DNA of 64,000 nt, from assembly GCA_039683095.1 (NCBI GenBank), contig JBDKSB010000012.1, positions 528,293 through 592,292 on the forward strand, written 5' to 3'. Source of the DNA: Acidobacteriota bacterium. GTDB taxonomy: Bacteria; Acidobacteriota; Aminicenantia; Aminicenantales; Saccharicenantaceae. Shown here piece after piece: positions 15,935-24,850 of this stretch. Both the position numbers and the translations under genes were made by a program. Each line of letters starts with the position of its first letter. Position 1 is the stretch's first letter. The notes under the pieces were generated by a model that had not been told where the DNA came from, did no database searches, and saw nothing but the letters and a program-made list of their open reading frames with translations.

Positions 15935-17481
15935 TTCTTGAGGTCGGCCTTGACGAAACGGAGGGCCAGCTCCTCGGAGTCCCCGTAGAGCTTCTGGAGC
16001 CTGAGAAGCTCGCTCGTGAGGTCGCGCCGGACACCGGCATAGGCCGGGTCGGCGTAGACGTTTCGGAGCTCCCGTGGATCTCGCTCGAGGTCATAAAGCT
16101 CCCAGGCGTCGATGTCATAGTAGAAGCGGATGAGCTTGTAGCGCTCGGTGCGGACGCCATAGTGGCGCTTGACCATGTGAACGGCCGGGTATTCGCAATA
16201 GTGGTAGAAGATCGACTTGGGCCAGCCGGGGACCGGCCGGGCCTCGGCCAGCGGCAGGAACGACATCCCCTGCATGGCGGCCGGTCGCTTTATTCCGGCG
16301 GCATCGAGGCAGGTGGGCGCGAGATCCACGTTGGTGAGCATCTCGTCCCTCACGGAACCGGCCGGGATGCGGCCGGGCAGGCGCATGACGAGCGGCATCC
16401 GGAGCGCTTCCTCGTACATGAAGCGCTTGTCGAACCAGCCGTGTTCTCCCAGGAAGAACCCTTGGTCGGAGGTGTATATGACAAGGGTCCTCGGGGCGAG
16501 GCCGGTCCGGTCGAGCCCGTCGAGGACCCGGCCGACGCTTTCGTCGACCGCAGCCACGCAGCCGAGATAGTCCTGAAGGTAGCGCCGATATTTCCACCGG
16601 ACGAGCGCGTCTCCCGAGAGCCCGGCCTTGCGGAACGCCTCGCGCTTCGGGCCGTAGGCCGCCTCCCATGCCTTTTTCTGGTCCGCGTCCAGCCTCTCCG
16701 GCGGCGGCCCGAGCTTGAGGTCGGATTCGAGGGTCATGTGGTCCCGGATGGTCATTTCCTGTTCCGCGGCGGCCCGGGATCGTGTCGCGTAATCGTCGAA
16801 CAGCGTCGGCGGTTCGGGGATCTCCGCGTCGTCATAGAGCGCCATGTGGCGAACGGCCGGTTGCCAGTTCCGGTGCGGGGCCTTATGATGGAGCATCAAA
16901 AGGAACGGCCGTGATGAGTTCCTGCGCGCTTCGATAAAATCGATCGCGAGGTCCGTTAGGATATCCGTGACATAGCCGGGGCGGCGCGTTTTCGCGCCCA
17001 TCTCGATCAGGTCTGGATTGTAGTAATCGCCCTGGCCGGGAAGGATGCACCAATGATCGAAACCCGTCGGATCGCTCTCTAGATGCCACTTGCCCAAGAG
17101 GGCCGTCTCATATCCCGCCGCCTGAAGGAGCTTGGGGAAGGTCGCCTGCGACCCGTCGAAAACGCGGGCATTGTCGCGGACCCCGTTGAGATGGCCGTAT
17201 CTTCCCGTGAGGATGGCGGCCCGGCTGGGCGCGCATATCCCGTTGGTGCAGAAGCATCTGTCGAACCGCGCGCCTTCCCGGGCAATCCGGTCGATGTGCG
17301 GGGTCCGGTTGAGGCGGCCGCCATAACAGCCGACGGCCTGCGAGGCGTGGTCGTCCGCCATGATGAAAACGATGTTGGGCGGGGGGGGCGAAGGGGTCTT
17401 CTCGAGCAAGGACCGATACCGGCCGAGGGGACCGGCCAGCGAGGCCCAGCCGACGGATCTGACGAACTCCCGCCTTTTCAT
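15931..17481 (-). CDS. Type I (S1) sulfatase, Cys-type, Tat-like signal
   Basis: 516 residues. The N-terminus KRREFVRS followed by a weak hydrophobic stretch resembles a Tat signal. The metal-binding start IVFIMADDHASQAVGCYG, the formylglycine site CAPSRAAILTGR (CxPSR), GKWHL and the later TSDQGFFLGEHG are all present. The family hydrolyses sulfate esters on carbohydrates using a formylglycine made from the motif Cys. The HHKAPHRNW segment is shared by many glycan sulfatases, but the substrate cannot be told. It is translationally coupled by ATGA overlaps both to the glycosidase upstream (17478) and to its maturase downstream (15934). Confidence 0.95.
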   Translation of the reverse strand: MKRREFVRSVGWASLAGPLGRYRSLLEKTPSPPPPNIVFIMADDHASQAVGCYGGRLNRTPHIDRIAREGARFDRCFCTNGICAPSRAAILTGRYGHLNGVRDNARVFDGSQATFPKLLQAAGYETALLGKWHLESDPTGFDHWCILPGQGDYYNPDLIEMGAKTRRPGYVTDILTDLAIDFIEARRNSSRPFLLMLHHKAPHRNWQPAVRHMALYDDAEIPEPPTLFDDYATRSRAAAEQEMTIRDHMTLESDLKLGPPPERLDADQKKAWEAAYGPKREAFRKAGLSGDALVRWKYRRYLQDYLGCVAAVDESVGRVLDGLDRTGLAPRTLVIYTSDQGFFLGEHGWFDKRFMYEEALRMPLVMRLPGRIPAGSVRDEMLTNVDLAPTCLDAAGIKRPAAMQGMSFLPLAEARPVPGWPKSIFYHYCEYPAVHMVKRHYGVRTERYKLIRFYYDIDAWELYDLERDPRELRNVYADPAYAGVRRDLTSELLRLQKLYGDSEELALRFVKADLKK

Positions 17482-20400
17482 CCGCGCCCTCCCTCGGGCT
17501 TATAGCACAGGGCCCGCGAGCGGGTCAAACTCCGGGTCCGGCCGCGATCGAGAAGCGTAAAAGGAGGCATATGGATCTCCCTTCGCTGGTCAACACCGGT
17601 CCCCATCGGCCCGGGATCCGAGGCGTGTCCGGTACGGAGCGTCAGGGGAACGAACACCGGTTTCGGCGTCACGAGGCGGAGCTCGGCCCTCGCCCCCTCG
17701 GCGCCCTCGCCGAACATCATGATCCGGAATTCAACGGTCCTGCCTGTCCAGGCCCCGTCGATCGGGAGCCGGAAGGTCATGCCGGCGAGCTTCGGCGCCC
17801 CCGAGTTCCATTCGTAGTTGTGATAGGGATAGCTCGGGACCCGGTGCCGCGGGACGACGGGGCGGCCGTCGACGAGGGCCACGACGTAGACGCCGTCGAC
17901 CGGATCGAACTTCGCCGGACCGGCCGTGACGGCGACGGCGTACTCGCGCCCGGGGGTTGCGTCGGCCGGGACGTGGACCGCGGACAGGACGCGGCGCGGG
18001 AGGGCCGTCTCTCCCAAGAAGTTGGTGGCCCGCCAGCCGCTCCGGTCCAGGGGCCGCCCCGCCCGGTCGCAGCCCAGGATCTCCGAGACGCCGAAGTCGC
18101 GGCCCCGGATCCGGACGTAGCGGCAAGGACCGCCCGAAAGCGGGACGGCGATCGCGACGGGCCTCTGGTCGCCCGCATCGACATCGAAGATCCTGATCGT
18201 TCGGCCGCGCTGTTTGAGCGAAGCGGCGGCCGGGATGCTCTCGGCCGCGGCCAGGCTCAGACCGTCCGCCCTCCGCCAGGTCCTCAGATCGGGGGACGTT
18301 TCGACGGCCTCGAGAAAGGCCGCGTCCGTCCGGCGGACGACGCGCAACTCGAGCTTCGCCAGATCGGTCGGCTGGCCAAGGTCGATGCGCCAGAGGGACG
18401 TCTCGCTCCGATAGGCGGCCGGGCTGCCCGTGAACGGGCTGCGGCGCGGGAATCCGTCGCTCCAGCGCGTCCCGGGATCGCCGTCGAAGGCATTGAGAAA
18501 GGTCCCCTCGGCGGCCGCGACCTTGTCCCACATATAGGCCCGGCAGGCCTCGATCTCGGGCAGCTTCGACGGCTCCCTCTTCAAACGGACCATCTCCCGG
18601 ATCTCGAGAGCGTCGTCGTCGATGCTGAACTTGGCCAACTCCGCCAGCCGGGCCCCGTCCGAGGCCGCGGCGGGATCGTCCTCGAAATCGCCCAGCCGGG
18701 CGAAGGACGGTCCGGCCGGCGATGTCCCAGGGAAGGCGATCCGCCAAGGCCTGTCCCCGGTCGGAACCGGCTTGCCGGAGTCCGTCCGCACGGTGCGATC
18801 CCCGAAATCGAGGAATGACACTTCGGCCTCTTGCCCCGGCGTTCCGAGAAGCTTGATGCCAAAGCTCCGGGCGTCGGGCCCGGGCACGATCTCGTAGGGG
18901 ACTCCGGCCACGAGCGGCTCGGCGGGCGGCGCCGCATCGACTTGGATGAGCTTCAGGCTGAAGGGGTCCAGCTCGACCTGGAGCGTCCCGCCGGCGACGG
19001 CCCCATCGCCCGCCCGCTTCATCAGCATCTCCCAGGGATGGCGCTGCCGTACGGTCAGGAGCGCGCCGGGCGCCGCCGCAAGGCCGATCGATGCGTCGAG
19101 GGGGATCGACTTCAGCACCGGCTCCCAGGTCATGTTGCGTACGAGCACGAGGGACGACGAACCGTCGGCGTGGGCGATGTCCCCGCCCGGCAGCGGGTAA
19201 GCGTTCTTGAGCAGCGGTTCGAGCTGTTCGTGGAGCTGGATCAGGCGGGCCAGGCGCGGATAGTCCTCGTCTGCGAGGAAGAAGAACGTCCCGTACATCT
19301 CGGGCGAGAGCACCGAAGCGCGGCCGAAGGCCTGCGCCACCAGGTCGTCCTCCCACTTCTCGAGGCAGCTGTTGAAGCAGATGCCGTGGTCCTCGAACTG
19401 CCGGAAGGGCGTCCCGAAGAACTCGGAGCTCAGCTCGCGGCCGATCGAGCAGTCGCGGTTGGAGAGGCCGGCCGTCTCGTTGCTGATGTGGACGTCGATA
19501 TAGGTCTCCTCGCCGCGCCAGAGGAGACAGTCCGTGATGGTCAGCATATAGGGCGAGTTGTTGATGCGGTGATTGATCGCGATGAATCCGGGGTCGATGC
19601 GTCGGGCCTCGGACAAGGCGTCGGCCAGGCTCTGATATTTCTTCTCCAGGACGTATTTATCCGGGTGGTCAAGCTCCGAGACGACGGTGTCCATTTTGAA
19701 CAGGCCGACGTTGAAGTCCCTGACCCAGGACCGGAGCTGTTCCCTCCGGGCGGCCATCTCCCCAGGCTTCTCGCCGAAGCCGTCCGGACCGAGCCAGAGC
19801 CCGAGGCGCATGCCGAGCGCCTTCGACCCCTCGGCCAGGGGCCTCAGTCCGGCCGGGAACCGCGACAGGAAGTTGGACATGAATTGGGGATAATACGTTC
19901 CCTGCGATTCGACCAGGCCGGCGTCCGAATTGTAGATGTCGAAACGCAGGCCGTAGAGCTCCTTGAGCCGCCGCAGGGCCGCGAAGTTGGCCAACACTTC
20001 GGACTCCCGAGGTCCGGAGTTGTCGTGACAGAGCCAGTCGAAATAGAACGTAATGAAGTCCGCGCGGTTCGCCCGGATGTCCTGGATATACCGGCCGAAG
20101 GCCTCATCGATCAGCCCCGCCGCGGAAACGCCGAAGCCGCTGGTCTTGCTCGTCCAGGTCCCGCGGGGCGGAACCTCCGCCGCGGGGAAATGGCCGAGAG
20201 CGAAGCGCCCGTCGCGCACGCCCGCTTCGGCGATCGGCCACTCCAGGCCCCAGAAGAGCTGGCCGTCCAGGAAGACCGGATTCTCCGGCTTTTTGGGCAA
20301 GGGGACGTCCTTGATCCGTATGGCGTCGACGGTGGCGTCCCGGACGATGATCGGAACGGTCCGGCCGTTGAGGACCCTGAGGAGTTTGCGGACATACCAG

Positions 20401-20777
20401 CTCCGGGGCGCCAAACGGTAATCCGCTTCGACGGCCAGCCCCGCGAGATCCCCCTGTCCATCGAAACGGATCCGCAGGAGGTCCGGAGAGGGCCTGTGGA
20501 CGGAGGACCGGACGAAATCGCCCGAGACGGCGGGGAACGTCCGCCCCCCGATCTCGAAAAGGAACTCGAACGGGGCGGCGAGAACATCATAGGACCGGCC
20601 GCTGAGCTTGTTGGTCAGCCGGAAGCGGTCCGTTCCGGTCATGACCAGGGCCAGCGCACCGTTCTCTAAAGACAGGCAAGCGCCGGCCGCGGCTGCCCGC
20701 GGCAAAACGGCTCCGCCCCTCGAAAGGAAGGCGATCAGGAGAACCGCGACCAGGACTCGTATGGAAAAAGTCTTCAT
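17478..20777 (-). CDS. Secreted clan GH-D-like (GH36/melibiase-type) glycosidase with C-terminal discoidin-like domain
   Basis: 1099 residues from the ATG at 20777. That start opens a signal peptide (MKTFSIRVLVAVLLIAFLS) behind AAGGCAAG, while longer in-frame starts lack these. An N-terminal beta-sandwich leads to a TIM barrel. In it, FYFDWLCHD (about 244) and LFKMDTVVSE (about 358-367) lie where GH27/GH36 enzymes carry their substrate-binding and nucleophile aspartates; MRLGLWLGPDGFG lies between them. Residues about 735-900 resemble an F5/8-type C domain (FDGDPGTRWSDG, WRIDLGQP, RYVRIRGRDFG). Such domains bind sugars. The family cleaves alpha-galactosides or alpha-GalNAc, but the exact assignment is uncertain. 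It is the first gene of the minus-strand operon. Confidence 0.72.
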   Translation of the reverse strand: MKTFSIRVLVAVLLIAFLSRGGAVLPRAAAAGACLSLENGALALVMTGTDRFRLTNKLSGRSYDVLAAPFEFLFEIGGRTFPAVSGDFVRSSVHRPSPDLLRIRFDGQGDLAGLAVEADYRLAPRSWYVRKLLRVLNGRTVPIIVRDATVDAIRIKDVPLPKKPENPVFLDGQLFWGLEWPIAEAGVRDGRFALGHFPAAEVPPRGTWTSKTSGFGVSAAGLIDEAFGRYIQDIRANRADFITFYFDWLCHDNSGPRESEVLANFAALRRLKELYGLRFDIYNSDAGLVESQGTYYPQFMSNFLSRFPAGLRPLAEGSKALGMRLGLWLGPDGFGEKPGEMAARREQLRSWVRDFNVGLFKMDTVVSELDHPDKYVLEKKYQSLADALSEARRIDPGFIAINHRINNSPYMLTITDCLLWRGEETYIDVHISNETAGLSNRDCSIGRELSSEFFGTPFRQFEDHGICFNSCLEKWEDDLVAQAFGRASVLSPEMYGTFFFLADEDYPRLARLIQLHEQLEPLLKNAYPLPGGDIAHADGSSSLVLVRNMTWEPVLKSIPLDASIGLAAAPGALLTVRQRHPWEMLMKRAGDGAVAGGTLQVELDPFSLKLIQVDAAPPAEPLVAGVPYEIVPGPDARSFGIKLLGTPGQEAEVSFLDFGDRTVRTDSGKPVPTGDRPWRIAFPGTSPAGPSFARLGDFEDDPAAASDGARLAELAKFSIDDDALEIREMVRLKREPSKLPEIEACRAYMWDKVAAAEGTFLNAFDGDPGTRWSDGFPRRSPFTGSPAAYRSETSLWRIDLGQPTDLAKLELRVVRRTDAAFLEAVETSPDLRTWRRADGLSLAAAESIPAAASLKQRGRTIRIFDVDAGDQRPVAIAVPLSGGPCRYVRIRGRDFGVSEILGCDRAGRPLDRSGWRATNFLGETALPRRVLSAVHVPADATPGREYAVAVTAGPAKFDPVDGVYVVALVDGRPVVPRHRVPSYPYHNYEWNSGAPKLAGMTFRLPIDGAWTGRTVEFRIMMFGEGAEGARAELRLVTPKPVFVPLTLRTGHASDPGPMGTGVDQRREIHMPPFTLLDRGRTRSLTRSRALCYKPEGGRG

Positions 20778-20780
20778 TTC

Positions 20781-20809
20781 TTGCCTTAAATAAGAAATGA
20801 TTATAGAAT
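20781..20809 (+). promoter_or_regulatory. Candidate promoter for the PfkB kinase operon
   Basis: TTGCCT at 20781-20786 is separated by 17 bases from TAGAAT at 20804-20809. Both lie in the 66-base AT-rich gap between the divergent glycosidase (starts 20777) and the kinase (starts 20844). The -10 matches consensus at 5/6 and the -35 at 4/6. The gap must also hold the minus-strand operon promoter. Confidence 0.4.
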
Positions 20810-20843
20810 AAATCCCAGAGAAACTCCAGAGAATGACATCCGC

Positions 20844-21737
20844 ATGAGCGCGCCGCCTATCGTCGTCGGCATCGGGGAGATACTCTGGGACCTCCTTCCG
20901 GACGGCCGGCAGATGGGCGGGGCCCCGGCCAATTTCGCCGTCCACGCCCGGGCGCTGGGCGCGTCGAGCGTGATCGTCAGCGCCGCCGGCGACGACCGGC
21001 CCGGGCGGGAGATCCTCGAAGAGCTCGGCCGCCGCGGGCTCGACAGGAGCGGCATCGCGGTGGTGAGCGGTGTCCCGACCGGAACGGTCACGGTCGCGCT
21101 GGACGCCGGCGGGATCCCTCGGTACACCATCCACGAAGGGGTGGCCTGGGACGTCATCCCTTGGACGGCAGGGATCGCCGGGCTCGCGGCCCGGGCCGAC
21201 GCCGTCTGCTTCGGTTCGCTGGCCCAACGGTCCCCGGTCAGCCGGGCCACGATCGGAGCCTTCCTGGACGCGACGAGGCCGGACTGCCTGCGGGTCCTCG
21301 ACCTCAACTTGAGGCAATCGTATTTCAGCCGGGAGACCGTGCGCAGCCTTCTCGAACGAGCCGCCGTGCTGAAGCTGAACGACGAGGAGCTCACGACGGT
21401 CGCCGGGATGCTGTCGCTTCCAGGTCCCGAAGACCGTGTCCTCGCCGGACTGCTCGAGGCTTATCCCCTCACCCTGATCGCCATCACGAAGGGCCCGTCG
21501 GGAAGCCGCCTTTTCGGCCGCGGCGTCGATCTCAGCACGCCCGGCCGTCCCGTCGAGACGGCCGACACGGTCGGAGCGGGCGACGCCTTCACGGCGGCCC
21601 TGGTCATGGGGATGTTGAGGCATCGGGGCTGGGCGGAGATCGGCGAACGGGCCAACCGGGTCGCCGCCTACGTCTGTTCCCGCAAAGGGGCCTGGCCGGA
21701 GCTGCCGGCCGAGCTGGCCGATCGGGCCCAACCATGA
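20844..21737 (+). CDS. PfkB-family carbohydrate kinase, fructokinase-like
   Basis: 297 residues, cytoplasmic. The N-terminal GIGEILWDLLPDGRQMGGAP, continuing into ANFAVHARALG, matches fructokinase-type PfkB kinases. The C-terminal signature DTVGAGDAFTAALVMG holds the catalytic Asp and anion hole. These enzymes phosphorylate free sugars (fructose, ribose, 2-keto-deoxy sugars) with ATP. Fructokinase is the nearest pattern, but the substrate may be a sugar released by the adjacent glycosidases. Its TGA overlaps an ATG at 21734 (ATGA), so it is probably co-transcribed with the rhamnosidase and sulfatases downstream. It diverges from the glycosidase operon. Confidence 0.9.
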   Translation: MSAPPIVVGIGEILWDLLPDGRQMGGAPANFAVHARALGASSVIVSAAGDDRPGREILEELGRRGLDRSGIAVVSGVPTGTVTVALDAGGIPRYTIHEGVAWDVIPWTAGIAGLAARADAVCFGSLAQRSPVSRATIGAFLDATRPDCLRVLDLNLRQSYFSRETVRSLLERAAVLKLNDEELTTVAGMLSLPGPEDRVLAGLLEAYPLTLIAITKGPSGSRLFGRGVDLSTPGRPVETADTVGAGDAFTAALVMGMLRHRGWAEIGERANRVAAYVCSRKGAWPELPAELADRAQP

Positions 21738-21739
21738 GG

Positions 21740-21766
21740 GGCTCACAGAGCAACGACATGTCCAAG
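21740..21766 (+). repeat. Translation-start leader, copy 1 of a near-duplicate pair
   Basis: 27 bases ending in AACGACATGTCCAAG match 24824-24850 at 24 of 27 positions, with the ATG at the same offset. The similarity continues weakly for about 13 more bases into the coding region. It surrounds the proposed start of the GH106-like gene. Confidence 0.6.
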
Positions 21767-24700
21767 CCGGCCCGCCGGATCGGGCGGATCTTGCTCGCGG
21801 CGATCATGCTGCAAAGCGGAGACTGGCCGTCCAGCGGGCTCGCGTCGGCAGTCCCCTCCGCGAGGGGCTTCTCTCGCGAGCTTCAAAGGCCGTCCCGGAG
21901 CGAAGACCGGCTTTCGCCCTGCGCATTCGCCGATCCCCCCGTCGAGGCCCGGCCCGGGTGCTTTTGGGCTTGGCTCAACGGATCGATCACCGAAGAGCAG
22001 ATCACCCGCGACCTGGAGGCGATGGGCCGGGGCGGCCTGCGCGGCGGCGAAATCTGGGACGTGGCGGCGGCCGCCGATCCCGACGGACGGGTGCCTGCCG
22101 GCCCGGAGTTCCTCGGCCCTGAATCCGTGCATCTGATCGCCCATGCGATCCGCGAGGCGGGCCGGCTCGGATTGAGGATCGGCCTGGTGGCTTCGAGCGG
22201 CTGGAACGCGGGAGGGAGCTGGATCCCGCCGGAACACGCCGGGAAGGGCCTCTATCATTCCGCGACCACCGTCACGGGCCCGAAACGCTTTCATGAGGGA
22301 TTGCCCTTGCCCGATCTGCCGGAGCAATGTCCGCGCGACGAGCACGGCCGGCCCCGCTTTCTGCAGGAAGTGGCGGTGTTGGCCGTTCCTCATGACGGAT
22401 CGATGACCATCGCCGGCGTGGACCGGGTCGTCGACCTCTCGAACCGGGTCGACGCCGCCGGCCTGGTGCGTTGGGACGTCCCCGCCGGTGAATGGACGAT
22501 CCTCCGCTTCGTCTGCGCGAATCACGGGCAGCAGCTGATCGTGCCCAGCCCGATTTCGGGCGGTCCCATGATCGACTTCTTCGATCCCCGGGCCACCGAA
22601 TTCCATCTTCGTCATATCGTCACCGCCATCCTGAAGGAGCTGGGCCGGGACTCGTTCGAGGGCACCAGCTTCCGGGCGATGGAATTCGACAGCATGGAGC
22701 TCGACGGGTTCACGCCCTGGAACGGATCCATGGCCGGCGAGTTCGAGCGCCGGACGGGCTATGCGGTGATCCGGTTCCTGCCGCTTCTGGCGGGCTGGAA
22801 GCTCGCCGATCCGGGGGCCCAGGAACGGTTCCTGTACGATTGGCGGAAGACAGTGAGCGACCGGCTGATCGAATCTCATTACGAGGCCGGCCGGAGGTTC
22901 CTCCATTCCTATGGAGTGGAGCTCATCGCAGAAGCCGGCGGGCCGGGGCCTCCGATCTGGGATTCCAATCCGGTGGACGGGATCACGGCGCTCGGGGCCG
23001 TCGATATCCCCCGCGGGGAGTTCTGGATCCGGCACCGCGGCATCTTCCTGGTCAAGGAGATCGCCTCGGCTGCGCACGTTTACGACAAGCGCCTTGTCGA
23101 CGCGGAGTCCTTCACCACCTGGCGCCGCTGGGTCGACGGCCCCCTGGATTACAAGGAGATCGCCGACCGGGCGCTGTGCGAGGGCCTGAATTCCTTCTCC
23201 CTGCACGCGTTCGCGAGTTCGCCGCCGGAGGCGGGGCTTCCGGGCTGGGCCTATCACGCGGGCACGGATATCAACCCCGCGGCGACCTGGTGGCCGATGG
23301 CCCGGGGCCTGATGGACTACCTGGCGCGGTGCTCCTACATGCTGCGCCAGGGCTGGTTCGTCGCCGACGTGTGCCATTTCTACGGCGATCAGGCGCCGAA
23401 CTTCTATCCGCCTCTGTGCAACGTGCCCGAAAAGCCTCTCTTGGCGGGCCTCGATCGGTCGAACGACTACGACGCGTGTTCGTCGGACGTGATCCTCCGG
23501 CGCATGCGGGTGGAAAAGGGGCGGATCGTGCTGCCGGACGGGACGAGCTACGCGGCCCTCACGCTCCCGGAGCAGGACCGTATCCCCCCGGAGGTCCTGA
23601 AAAGGATCCGAGCGCTTGTCGCCGAAGGGGCGACGGTCATCGGCCACCAAAGGCCGACCCGCTCTCCGGGCCTGCGTGGCCGGGAAGAGAAGGACCGGGA
23701 GGTTGAGCGGCTCGCCGACGAGCTTTGGGGCGGAGGCGAGGCGTCGGACCGGCCGGGCGGCGAGGAGGTCCGGGTCCGGCCCATCGGCCGGGGACGCTTC
23801 GTCATCGCCGGCGGAAAGAGCGCGGCGCTCAGGGCGGTCGGCGTCGCTCCCGACCTCGAGATCGCCGGGCGTCCCGACGGGGACCTGGGCCCGCTCGACT
23901 TCGTCCATCGGCGGACCGCGGATGAGGAATTCTATTTCCTCCGCAATGCCACGAAGGAGCCGCAGGGCCTGACCTGCCGGTTCAGGGTCGCCGCGGAGGC
24001 CCGAGGTCTGGCTCCCGAATTCTGGTGGCCGGATTCAGGACTTCGCAGCGCCTGCCGGGACTGGACGACCGTCGGGACGGGCCGGACCGAGCTTCGCGTG
24101 GAGCTCGGGCCCCTGGGATCGGTCTTCGTCGTGTTCCGGACGGCCGAGCCGTCCGAGAGTCCGAAGCTCGATCCGCTGGCCCGCGACACGTTCCTGCCGT
24201 CGGCCGATCCCGCGGCCCTGACCATCGACGGGCCCTGGCAGGTCGAGTTCCCCGAAGGCTGGGGAGCGCCGCGAACGGCGACATTCGAACGGCTTCAGGG
24301 CTGGACCGAGTCGAGCGACCCGGGGATCCGGGCCTTCTCGGGGATCGCGACCTATCGGACGACGTTCGAACTGTCGGCCGCTCTGGCCTCGAAGCGCCGG
24401 TTGTTCCTCCAGTTGGGCGACCTGACCGAGATCGCCGAGGTGACCGTCAACGGGAAAGACCTGGGAGTGGTCTGGCTGCCGCCCTATCGGGTCGAGATCT
24501 CCGGGGCCGTTCGAAGCGGATCGAACCGGCTGGAGATCCGGGTCGCCAATCTCTGGGCCAACCGGCTGAATGCCGATTCGTTGAGGCCCGAGTCGGAACG
24601 CTTCACCCGAAGCAACCTCGACCGGATCCAGACGGACCCGACATCGGACAGCTCCTACGGCCGGGTCCCGCGCGGGAAGACGCGTCCCGTCTACACGGAG

Positions 24701-24778
24701 ATACCGCCGTTGATGAGATCGGGCCTGTTCGGACCGGTCCAGATCATCGCCCCCCGCGAGTCCCCGATCCAGCCTTGA
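21758..24778 (+). CDS. GH106-like alpha-L-rhamnosidase-family enzyme, secreted
   Basis: 1006 residues from the ATG at 21758. An in-frame ATG at 21734, overlapping the kinase stop, is the alternative. I favour 21758 because its flanks match the leader of the sulfatase at 24842 and it opens a signal-like N-terminus (MSKPARRIGRILLAAIML). The first barrel motifs RPGCFWAWLNGSITEEQITR, EIWDVAAAADP and SSGWNAGGSWI, and the C-terminal EIAEVTVNGKDLGVVWLPPY and VANLWANRLNAD, closely parallel the GH106-like protein at 11759-14605. Hydrolysis of terminal alpha-L-rhamnose outside the cytoplasm is inferred from the family. The two copies are well diverged, suggesting different linkages or neighbouring sugars. 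Confidence 0.84.
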   Translation: MSKPARRIGRILLAAIMLQSGDWPSSGLASAVPSARGFSRELQRPSRSEDRLSPCAFADPPVEARPGCFWAWLNGSITEEQITRDLEAMGRGGLRGGEIWDVAAAADPDGRVPAGPEFLGPESVHLIAHAIREAGRLGLRIGLVASSGWNAGGSWIPPEHAGKGLYHSATTVTGPKRFHEGLPLPDLPEQCPRDEHGRPRFLQEVAVLAVPHDGSMTIAGVDRVVDLSNRVDAAGLVRWDVPAGEWTILRFVCANHGQQLIVPSPISGGPMIDFFDPRATEFHLRHIVTAILKELGRDSFEGTSFRAMEFDSMELDGFTPWNGSMAGEFERRTGYAVIRFLPLLAGWKLADPGAQERFLYDWRKTVSDRLIESHYEAGRRFLHSYGVELIAEAGGPGPPIWDSNPVDGITALGAVDIPRGEFWIRHRGIFLVKEIASAAHVYDKRLVDAESFTTWRRWVDGPLDYKEIADRALCEGLNSFSLHAFASSPPEAGLPGWAYHAGTDINPAATWWPMARGLMDYLARCSYMLRQGWFVADVCHFYGDQAPNFYPPLCNVPEKPLLAGLDRSNDYDACSSDVILRRMRVEKGRIVLPDGTSYAALTLPEQDRIPPEVLKRIRALVAEGATVIGHQRPTRSPGLRGREEKDREVERLADELWGGGEASDRPGGEEVRVRPIGRGRFVIAGGKSAALRAVGVAPDLEIAGRPDGDLGPLDFVHRRTADEEFYFLRNATKEPQGLTCRFRVAAEARGLAPEFWWPDSGLRSACRDWTTVGTGRTELRVELGPLGSVFVVFRTAEPSESPKLDPLARDTFLPSADPAALTIDGPWQVEFPEGWGAPRTATFERLQGWTESSDPGIRAFSGIATYRTTFELSAALASKRRLFLQLGDLTEIAEVTVNGKDLGVVWLPPYRVEISGAVRSGSNRLEIRVANLWANRLNADSLRPESERFTRSNLDRIQTDPTSDSSYGRVPRGKTRPVYTEIPPLMRSGLFGPVQIIAPRESPIQP

Positions 24779-24823
24779 GACCCCATGGTGAAACGGCCTG
24801 TTCACCCGGACCCGAGCATAAGC

Positions 24824-24850
24824 GGCTCACGGGGGAACGACATGTCCAAG
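24824..24850 (+). repeat. Translation-start leader, copy 2 of a near-duplicate pair
   Basis: Near-identical to 21740-21766 (24/27). Here GGGGGAACGAC precedes the ATG at 24842 and supplies a plausible ribosome-binding site. This decides the sulfatase start over the in-frame ATG at 24785. Confidence 0.6.

Noticed and set aside
20778-21746. N-terminal extension of the GH-D-like gene up to 21746 on the minus strand
   Set aside because: The extension is antisense to the PfkB kinase gene and the signal peptide starts at 20777.
21161-21757. N-terminal extension of the second GH106-like gene back to 21161
   Set aside because: It runs out of frame through the kinase gene and lacks domain content; the signal-like N-terminus starts at 21758.
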